NCBI GenBank assembly: GCA_002118135.1
Contig: BDIU01000386.1
Span: 62,001-126,000, forward strand
DNA length: 64,000 bases
Source: Trebouxia sp. TZW2008
Taxonomy: Eukaryota > Chlorophyta > Trebouxiophyceae > Trebouxiales > Trebouxiaceae
Direction of reading: 5' to 3'
The position numbers were made by a program, and so were the translations under genes. Below are positions 54,501 to 64,000 of the stretch, piece after piece. The stretch's first letter is position 1. Each line of letters begins with the position of its first letter. The notes under the pieces were generated by a model. The model was not told the origin of the DNA. It made no database searches and saw only the letters and a list, made by a program, of their open reading frames with translations.

Positions 54501-57500
54501 CTGCAGCAGACTGATGGGCAGGGCCTTCTCCAGCAGAGGAGGTGGCTCTGCTGACAGGAATAACCTGCAATCATCACAACCATGTTCAAAGACCTGCTTA
54601 TACACTTGCATCAGATCAGACAGGTCTCAGATGCAAGGTATCTGGGCGTTTCAAGTGCCATGCATGAAATGGTCACTGGGTGTGTGCAGTCAACGCAGTA
54701 CAACCAAAAACTGTAGCTTCCAGACTTGTGACATACAGCATGTTGCAAGCAAGCCAAGATCAAGCTGCGTGTCACTGCATCAAAGTCAACATAACAGCAC
54801 ATTGACAGCAGCAGAGACTGCTGCCAGCACAACAGACAAGAGCAAACATGCTGCTGAGTCTCAAAGATCTAAGGCTTGCCTGAAGTCTTTGTGAGCCCCC
54901 TCTGCCAGTTTGTCCACCTTCTTCTCCAGAGGACCACTGGTCCAGTCAATGGTCAAGTGAATGTTCTGAAGCAGCACCCAGCCTCCATTCTTGTGGGCAT
55001 TGGTGAGGTTGGTCATGGCAATGGGCTCCTGGCCTTGTCCCAAGGAGACAGCAGTGTAGTGGCCAGTCTCTGCTGTGAAGCCAAGCTTCTTGCCTAGGCC
55101 TTCTACACTGGCTGCCACATCCACACCAGGGGACAGAAACACAAAGATGGGAGTGCCAGGAGATGCATCCTGCAGACAACAGCAAGTTGAACGATACAGA
55201 TGCTTGCCAGAGGTTGGCATGCTGTGTTGAATCAACAAGTGCAATGCCATGAGCAGCAGCATCAACCCTTTGTTACAAGTTATCTGGAAGGCAGAACAAA
55301 TGATGCATCCTGTCTGCAACAACAGGATGAGGAGGCTGGTGAACAACTGTGCAAACATGTCAAACAACCTTGATTGAGGTCATGATCAACATACATCAGA
55401 CATGAAGGATGAAACACACATGGTATTTGCTGTATTTTGTCAGATGAGGTGAGTCTTCTTTGTTTGCATTTGGAATAGACGGCCAGGATTGTCACCTGGA
55501 AGGACCTTTCCAGGTCATAGGGCTGGGAGGCAGTGTACTCCTTGCCGATGGTGTTGGCCACAAAGCGCTGCATGGCGGCAGTGAGCCTGTCAGGGCGCAG
55601 GGTACGGAAGATGAGCAGGCGCTCAAACTCTGGCATACGCTTCCAGTCTCCTGGCAGGGGCTCATCCTCAGGCCTCTCCAGCTCCATCCACTCCTGCCAC
55701 CGTTTGGCACTGCCCACCAAGTCATCTGGCAGGGCTGCATAGTCCTCCAGTTCCTGCCAAGCAAAGCTCAAGTGTCAGATAAACAAGACAGCTGAAAATC
55801 TTGCGCCATGCACTCCAGCAACATGAAGCTGATCAAGCAGAGAGGATATTCAATGTGGCCAAATATGTTGTAAACATGGTCTGGCTGTTGCCAACCATAA
55901 TTCTAAAGCTGCAGTATTTTGCTCAAGTCACTGGCACCAAGCTGCGCCATTGCATTGTGGCCCTTGCAAACAAGTACTGTTATATGTCAAAACATGCGAG
56001 CCTGGGTAGTCAATGGCAGAATGGGAGAAATCAATGCTGTCGTCGTACACTGCGGTCAGTATTCACCTTGAGAGCCTGTACTGATCCCCAAACAGAATCC
56101 AAAACCCACTCCTTGAGAGGGTTTTCCATGCCCATCACCTTAGGGCCTCTCAGCAGGAAGTCAAACTTCTGCTGCTGTAGCTCCCCATTCTTCTTCAGGA
56201 TGGCCATGCAAAGTTGAGTGGCTACAATAAGCTTGTGGCGCTCAAATAGACCCTGCACAGATTTCCATTCAGCTGTTAGCAGATGACATTGCAGTCATGA
56301 CACGTTTGAGTCAAGACTGAATGCAGCGAATGTCACATCAACGCAGCTGGCCCAGTGTGCATAGGCAATACAAGCTGTGTTCCGTCATGCAAAGCTTTTG
56401 TGACTGATGAGAATGCTGCTTTGCAGTACCTGAGCAACATAGCCGAAGACAACTTGAGTGGTAAAGCTGATGAGCAGCTGCACTCTGCGCTCCACATCCA
56501 CCTCCTCGCCTAGCCTCTGAGCCTCCACAACTGCACTCTCATCTTTTCCTCCTGGAGTCTGGTCCATGCCTGCAGCACATTAGCTGTGTCACACACTGTG
56601 CTATCAATGACTGCATCAGCCATCAAGCAAGCAGATGACTAGCAACTAGGAAAGGGCCGCAGTCGTCATCAGAAGCAGCAAGTGTCTGTCATGCGATTAG
56701 TCTTTTCAGAGGGACACTGCGAGCTGAGCATGTTAACGCAATCTCAGGTAAGGAACTCTCAGATGTACATCCCTCTGCCCTGATGTACAAGGCAGATGTT
56801 GACATTGGGCTTGACAGATTTGACATATAGCAACTGGGCAACCTTCGAAGGTAGCTCACCCTTTCTGAGGATGTACACAAAGTTTGCCATGGAGTAGTGA
56901 TAGCAGCGGTCCAGGGCATTGAGGGTGTCAATGAGGAAGTAGACCAGGGATCCTCTGGTGGCAACTGTGCGGTAAACCTCCCTGGCCTTGCCAATAGACA
57001 CCTCTGTCTCCTTGGCCTGCTTCACCTTCTCAGCAATGTCCACAGCTGTACGCTTGGTTTCCTCCAAGTTCTCAATCAGAGCAATGTCTTCCAGAATGTC
57101 ACCCTGCACAACAGCGATTTCAGCACCATTAGGAATTTGGCAGACACATCAGTTACGAGGCATCACTTGCATTGCAACGCATGTACTGGTTATAACCTAC
57201 AGGCTACAAGCAGGCACTGAAGACTGAATGCGCAAATGATGACATGGCAACAGCAAATGCTGCAGCTACTGGCTGCCAGCTCAGCAGGGCAACAGCTTGC
57301 ACAGGCGCTTTCTGCCACACATGTGAGCTGGCCAGATGCTGCAGCAAGTTGTCCTTCAGCATGATACACAGCTTGCGTAGCGTTCACAAATGATGCAGCA
57401 AACAGCAGATAACACATGCAGCTTCCTGCCTACTGAAAGCAGCAAGTTTAGCTCTCTCACCTGTGAGTTGGCAAGACGCTGAAGCAGGTTGTCCTCCAGC

Positions 57501-60500
57501 TCCTTGAGGGTGATGGTGTACTCGCCAAGCTGGCGGACCAGGCTACGGGCCTGCTCCTGTAGGTCAGGCCTCTCGTGGTCTACCACCTGGGCCAGCAGCT
57601 GCTCTTCTAGACCCACCTCAGTTACACAGAAGTTGACCAAGGTGGTCTGGGCAGCAATCTCAGGCTTGTAATGGGGGTTGGCCAGCTTGGTCTGTAGGTA
57701 CAGCCTGCAAGGTGCGACATGTACTCTCATGATGCCAACATTTGAAGGGCATGAGGCACAGGCATTGTTGAGGTCATGAGTGTGTATGCCAGGTGAAACT
57801 GATAGACTAGGGATGCATGTCTCGGAAAGCGTGCACGTGCTTGACAGACATAAAGGCTGCTGTTGTGACCTGAGCTTGACAAGATTGGTCTGTGCTTTGC
57901 ATGCTGAAGTCTGGAAACATCTTTTACTTCTTATACGTGAGCTCAAGACCCACCTGAAGTTCTGGTCATACTCCACCTCAGCATCTCCAATTTTCAGAAT
58001 CAGGTTGCGGCCACGCTTGATGGTCTGCTTGCCAATCACAGGGTCCAGCACAGCATCAATGTCCTCTGGCAGATTCTCCATCAGCAGAGGAGTGCCTGTC
58101 TCTATACAGGAGATGACTGTGTCAATGTACTTGGCCTGAGACTGCTGGATGATCTTCAAGCCGTTGGGCAGCTCACGATTCATGATCCACTTGATGCCTT
58201 GCAGCTGAGGGTCGATCATGAGACTCCATCTGGAGGCACTGCTCATGATGGCACCGTTCTCAACTGACAAGGGATCTGTCATCAGACCCTCATTGGCCCA
58301 TTTAGCCTGCAAGATTGATGTAGACTTGTCAGCGACATGACGTAGGCTGCAGATTCTAGTGTGCAAAACACCAGCCTGAACATAGGATCCCTCAAGTTGG
58401 GTCTAGGGTTCAGTTGAGGTGATCACTCAAATTGCAAATTCCCATGGCTGCATCATCGCTGAATGTACGGCAAGATGCAAAGCGCATGCGTGATGGGTTA
58501 GCACAATCTTGACCTTGCTGCATGCATCAGGACTGATGAGATATGAGCTCTGGCACAAACCCTGTACCCCAAGTGTCCGGGTGGCCCTTCTAATCTCATT
58601 GCTTGCAAGCACATCCACCAGTTTTGTTTGCAGTGTACCTTGCTAGACTCATCAGCCAGCATGTCCAGGGGCATGAAGCCTGAGGTGAGAGGGATCTGGC
58701 GTTCTGTCAGATCTGGCAGCCATTTCTCAGACACCAACCTCTTGCGGAACTCCATGTTGAATGGCCCAGCGTAGCTGACAAAGGCAGCAGCCAGCAGAGC
58801 ATCTCCCACCAGCTTGCCTGCAAAACCAGAGTGATGAGTGGCATTTCACAACTGGACTGACTTGAACTCCATGACAAGGCACTAACAAGCATGGACATCT
58901 CTGCTCGAATCAGACATGCTTGATGAGCTTGGTCTCCTTCACACGACATGACACCTGCTCAAGAAACTGCAGATGCATCGGCTTAGGGTGACATGGGTAG
59001 TGCCACAGAGCAGCCATGCCTTTGCCCAAGAAGAAGACTTGCATGTTGTGTAGGGCTGACTTATAATCAAGTCTTGCACCATGGTCACCCGCATTGCAAG
59101 TGAAATTCTGCGGATAAGCATGACTGATTTGGGGCTCTGCAACACAATTTATGCTGTACCTTCAGCTGCGCCAAATTTGGCAATGGTCTCATTCCAGCGC
59201 TTGTTCTCGCCTGACAGCCCATTGATGAGGCGGTCTGCAAGCTTGGCCTTGGTGGCAGTCTTCTCAGCTTGAGCAATGGCATTGTTCTTGTCCTCTGTGG
59301 CCTGCATTTGTGGACAGTAGCCCAGTCCACAGCTGTTCTACTAGTCAGAATGCGTGTAAGCAGAGCGGTGATGCGTGCTTTACAAGTCATGCTGCTGTCA
59401 GCCTCAAAGACGTATCCAATAACTGCCACAGCCACTTGACAAAACAGCTGGCAGCACCAAGCTGTCTAGAATGAAGCTGTCAAGAATGGCATAATGGTGC
59501 TTGGCAACTCGCACACTCTAGTTGGGCACAAAGATCAGCAAACCAGCCATATCTGCCTCACGATAGCTGCTTGGACACTTGTTGACAAGGCAATGAACAG
59601 TATGTGCATGTTGTCTTGCCTTCATGAGGGAGTCTTCCAAGGAGGCCACCCGGTCCTTCAACTCCTTCACCTTGGACCTGATGCCGCTCAGCTTCTTGTT
59701 GGCGCCGTCCAAGCGCTTGTTGGCCTCTGCCAAGGCTGCACGCTTGGGAGCCACGACCTGCATGCAGAGCAGGCGTGATTTCTATCTTCCAGAAACGTCA
59801 AAACACCTCAAGCCCACAGACCAGAGAAGGCACCAGCCCTGGCCATGTATCGGCACTGTGCCTTGCATCATTCAATAAGCAGCATGCACATAGCTGAGCA
59901 AGCCACTGTCTGAGTTCTGGTCTGTATGCTCAGCAATAACAGTGGGAAGCATTACATAAGCTGGCTGTCTAGCCAAAATACACAGCGCCAGCTTGCAGGC
60001 TGCTTTGTGAGCGAGACAGTTGCAAAAGGGTTTCTCAGCTCAAGCTTCAAGTTGCTGCAGCAGGTTACTATGCCCCCTTCAGCATTCTAGGTGTACCTGG
60101 TAGATGCGGAAGTATTTGCAGATGTTGACCACCCAGCCACACAGCCCGGCCGCAGCACCAGACTTGTTGCGAATGTAGTCTGCGTTGAAGTTGGGGTTGC
60201 TGATGTAGTCCTTCTCACACTTCTCCACACATTGCACTGGCACATTGTCCTTGTCAAATGCCAGCAGTGACTTCAGGAAGGCATCCACATTGCCCATCAT
60301 CTTCTTGCCAGCATTCCAGCTCAGGTCCTGTAACAAGTGGAAGAAGACCATTCATCACTCAAATCAACGCACTGTCAAGCGAGCATTCTCTGATCAGGTA
60401 AGCAGGCACACAGCTTCACTGCACATGCAGCAGAAGAGCATCAAGCTTGGCTGGCTGTGAGCGAATTCACTGCTCAATGCACCTGATGCACCAATGTTGG

Positions 60501-63500
60501 AATGAAAGAAAGACACAGATGTTGTTTGACATGCTGAACGGGCCTCTGCTTCAACAAACAACCCAAATTTCTGCTCAACACTTTCAGCATTTGAAAATGA
60601 GACAAAGGACCTTGCCTTAGGGATTTTGCCGCCAGGTGCTGTCAGCACAATACAGGCGCTGACGACTTGTACGACCTCGGCAGCAGGGCTGCCAAAAGAC
60701 TTGAGCTCTCCTAGGGAGCCCTTATCTAGAGAGTTCAGGGCAGCCTCTGCATCCTTGATGATAGGCTCTGCTGCTGCCAAGTCCCTCTCACACTCTTCAG
60801 CAAAGGCTGTGACCTCAGCCTGCATTGCTTTGTTGCATAGTTGAGCAGGAAATGCAAAAGGAGGCACTGGTGCTATGTGTTTGGTATTGCCTTGGTACAT
60901 TTCTGAGCAATCACAAGTCACATTATGCAAGTGAACAAACAAGTAGTAGGAGCAATGAATGTCAAGAGTTGCAGTCGGATGCAGCTGACACCAGCATCAG
61001 GATGACAACATAGGTGCACGTGAAGCTGGAAACTCATGAAGGTCCAGAAAATGGCAGGACTGTGTCATGTAAGCAATTTAAGAATTAACAGGCAAATTTT
61101 AAAAAAACGCGTCGATTCAAATCAGCATATTGCATGCATGAATGTCCATACCTGCAATTTGGCAGCTGCCTCTTCATCTTCCCTGCCAGCTTCCACAGCC
61201 TCATCAACCACAGCCTTCTCCTGACCAATTGTCTCAATCAGGGCTCCAGTCTTTGCCTTCTTCTCCTCCACAATGATCTGCTCCTGCTTCAGGTTGACTT
61301 GCAGATCAGCCACCTGAGCACTGGCCTGTGCAATCTTGGTGACACCGTTTTCCAGGCGCTCCTTGTCAAGCCGCAGCTCCTCACGCTTGCGGGCCAGCAG
61401 GCTCTTATACAAGCTGATCAGCTCCAGGTAGCTCTGTGGCAGGCAAGAAAAGTGTCAATGCAGCCTCAAGATGGGTTACAAGCTAGCATGGCTGATGACT
61501 CTACTTGCCAGGAATGCTGACTGGCAGAAGATGCACACACCCTTTACGCCACCAAGCATGCATTAGCAAAGAGATGCATCAACAAAATGTGTCAGTCAGA
61601 TGTGACTCTATGTATGGCTGCCTGATTGACCCATACGTGGAGCTATATATCAACACAGAACTGCATCAGGCTTGACTCAGCAATATGCTTTGCAGTGCTT
61701 GCTGAGACATCTGCAGCAACTGCAGTGTGCAAGTCAGCATGGCGCGATGGTACTGGAGCAGCAGTGTCACCTTGGGTGTGGTGTAGTTGTAGCGCCGCAC
61801 ACTCTCCAAGTACATTCGGGAGGCTTCAGCCACAGACTGATGAGCGAAGGCCATGTGGTAGGCAATGTTTTCACGGGTGTCTGACTCTATGGCAGGGATA
61901 TCCACCAGGAAGCGGGTGGCCACGCTGACCAGGGCCTCAGCAGGCCAGGTATGGAACCAGTCAAAGGCGGTGCAGTTGACCAGGGCTGGGAACTGGCGAG
62001 CCCTGATGCGGAACTTGTCGCCCACAGGGCTGAAACACAACACCACATGCAGGAACTTGCGCACCTGCATTGACACAAGGTGTCCTCTGTCAGCAATGGA
62101 AATTGGTACAGGATATGCATGAGCCAGACCAGGCTTTAGCAGGCTTGCGCAGGCAAGCAGAGGCGACTGCATGTGCTTTGGGTAAAACGAAACTTCAGAC
62201 AGAGTTGATTGCAAAGCAGGCTCAGCGGATGTAGGCAAGCATGCAACAGCAAGAAGGCTGAACATGGTAACAAGCATACATGTCAGGCCATAGAAAGAGG
62301 TAGCACACCTTGTCAATGAAGAAGTCCCAGCAGTTGTCTGCAGAGTCAACCATGCCAGCCTGCTTGACCTCACCCCTGACGCTGTTGCAAAAGTTGTCCT
62401 TGTCTTCTTGAGTGCAGAGGTCGGCAATGTAGCCAGTAGACAGCAGGTCATTAATGTACACTAGGAACTTCTCATTGACAATCTGGTTGTCAGTCATGAG
62501 GAAGGTGATGGCTGTGCCCTTGACTCCAGCCTGCATGACGACAGCAGAATGTCACAGACAGACAACAGATATAAAGTATGCAGGGCGGGAAGTTGCATCT
62601 CCATCCCTGAACATCAGCATTCATGTGTAGCAGCAAGAATGGCTTTCTGATGACGGGTGCCAAAATGGACTTTGGCTGCAGTTGCCCATCAGCAGAAGTT
62701 GTACGATAGCTGCTGCCAAACAGTGTAATGTGCAGCAGGCCAAGATGCTATGGTAAGAGCAGAGGATACCATGTGAGGGCACTCAGCAGAAACACTCACC
62801 TTAGTGTACAGTGCCAGAAGGTTTTCCTTGAAATCAGCAACGCCATAGGAGGAGCTGACAGCAATTTGGAAGACTTCGTACCCACAGATGAAGCTGGCGA
62901 GCCTGCATGGAAGGCAAAGGCTGCCTGAGTCACAAGTGACTGGTTGGGGAGCGCAGTCAAGAACAGGACGGTTGCCCATACAGCCACAGCCAGTCAAAAG
63001 TCAAGCGTTTGTCCAGACATATGCAATGTTGGAGGAACCCTGTGTGCTTTAGGGCTTGCAGCTGGCTTGATAGTCTGCACTGCTTGCAATTATAACCTAT
63101 GCAAATCACAACTGCTTGGGCTGCAGACATTTGGACAGTGTGCAAGATCCATTACCTTGCTAGGGACTGCTTGCCACTGCCCCCAACTCCAACCAGCATA
63201 GCATTTCCTCTGGGCAGGGAGATGATTCTAGTAATGCGACAAATGTGCTCCATTGCCTGCTGGAACAGCACCAGGTCCATGACAGCATTGGACTCATTGT
63301 ACTCTGCCAGCTTGTCATTGAGGGTCTTGCGCAGCTGCTCATAGCCTGGCACAGCATTGTAGACTGGGGTGTCGTCTGCTGTGACAGTCATGAAGTTGTT
63401 ATACAGCAAGGGCCTAGCCTCCACTTCAGCCTGCAGTAGCAAACGTGAATGAGCTACTGATACAAGTTCTGGTTAAGTGAGGGTGTTGGCTTGGCTGGGT

Positions 63501-63919
63501 GCAACATGAGGGTGCATCTTCTTGACGCTTGGCGAGAAACACAGCCAGGCTGACACAGGTACAGCAGTGCAGTCGTGTCCTTCATGGGGTCTTGCATATC
63601 GCATCTCAGCATTGCATCTATCATATCTGCACTTGCATTGTGAAAGGTGCGCCTGCACTGGACTGCAAATTGGACAAGCACTGGCAGATAGGCAGTTGCC
63701 AACTCTGTAGACAAATTGCAGGTGATGGCAAACAATTTCACTTGCCTGATTGACTTCATCAAAGTACTTCTTCGTGACAGTGACTCTGAACTCATTGAAC
63801 TTGTTCATGTCAGTGTCATTGATCATCCTGTCAGCCAGCACACGCTCACACTCATGGACCCACAGGCGCACCACCTTGACTGGCTCTCTGTAGTAGTCTT
63901 TGGTCATGCGCAGAAGACC
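51570..63919 (-). CDS. axonemal dynein heavy chain, outer-arm beta-type, C-terminal 1826 aa
   Basis: Motor ATPase of the flagellar axoneme. Twenty-four in-phase exons are visible, from 63746-63919 to 51570-52262; the rest of this roughly 4500-aa protein lies beyond 64000. AAA4 carries the P-loop GVGGSGKQSLAR (exon 63156-63430). Exon 61152-61433 is stalk coiled coil 1 (KREELRLDKERL through EEAAAKLQ). Exons 60616-60819 and 60097-60327 hold the microtubule-binding tip (LGELKSFGSPAAEVVQVV). Exon 59620-59757 starts coiled coil 2 (KKLSGIRSKVKELKDRVASL). AAA5 follows (FVSYAGPFNMEFRKRL). AAA6 has ASPGTPIFVFLSPGVDV and GGWVLLQNIHL. The C-terminal domain has GLFNPQSFLTAVMQTTARRN and ends KWTLAGVCLFLDVV. 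Resemblance is to the DNAH9/11/17 (Chlamydomonas beta) group. Four of its 23 introns are GC-AG, at exon ends 63746, 60616, 59620 and 54880. Boundary duplications are essentially absent. Confidence 0.93.
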
Positions 63920-64000
63920 CTGCATTGTTGCAACCCCAATGTGTTGCCTGCTGATGATCAACACAGAAAAAGCCAATGTGCAGCTTTGGACTGTCTCAAA
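63920..64000 (-). other. intron of the dynein gene running off the window
   Basis: Sequence upstream of the acceptor at 63919 (AATGCAG). The next upstream exon is outside the window. Confidence 0.8.

Noticed and set aside
1..64000. Transposable elements, tRNA or rRNA genes
   Set aside because: No transposase, reverse transcriptase, terminal repeat or recognisable tRNA/rRNA was seen by eye; a tRNAscan or repeat-library search could still find small ones.

Overview
This is nuclear DNA from an intron-rich eukaryote, most likely a green alga. Two genes encode chloroplast-targeted proteins (a PSB33/TEF5-like thylakoid protein and an unknown plastid membrane protein). Another encodes an axonemal dynein heavy chain, which implies that a flagellated stage exists or that the flagellar genes are retained. 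Introns are short and numerous, with TGCAG-type acceptors, and several minus-strand genes carry TGTAA 60-125 nt past the stop, a signal used by chlorophyte algae. A trebouxiophyte-type alga is plausible, but the species cannot be fixed from the sequence.

Layout. 1-3023 (+): the 3' part of cysteine synthase. 3649-9403 (-): two tandem, related genes of unknown function. 10027-15837 (-): a family-1 UDP-glycosyltransferase with a C-terminal membrane anchor. 16739-18301 (-): a MAPR-type protein with two fused cytochrome-b5-like domains. 19699-28132 (-): a PHO84/PTA-like H+/phosphate symporter, assembled here as 12 exons and 615 codons. 29218-30027 (-): a histidine-rich single-exon protein. 30452-39550 (+): ribonucleotide reductase large subunit, assembled as 18 exons and 854 aa and divergent from the His-rich gene. 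40168-42118 (-): PSB33-like. 42747-48527 (-): ARMC6. 49374-51121 (-): unknown chloroplast membrane protein. 51570 to beyond 64000 (-): the last 24 exons (about 1826 aa, from AAA4 to the C-terminus) of an outer-arm-type dynein heavy chain.

The most striking feature is not a gene. Between about 1 and 47 kb most genes are littered with tandem copies of pieces that span an exon-intron boundary. Copies carrying an acceptor plus the exon's 5' end lie upstream of the working exon. Copies carrying the exon's 3' end plus a donor lie downstream. Periods run from about 90 to 220 bp, with up to eight copies per array. The result is long introns full of decoy splice sites beside intact reading frames. In the phosphate-transporter array part of the copies is inverted. 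The dynein and the 49-51 kb gene show almost none of this. Separately, at least five introns (four in dynein, one in ARMC6) use GC-AG instead of GT-AG ends, each supported by exact reading-frame and protein continuity.

The genes do not form a pathway. They are ordinary housekeeping, plastid, transport and flagellar genes sharing a chromosome segment. Exon coordinates were worked out by eye from splice consensus, phase and family similarity. Where a joint could not be closed, the entry says so.
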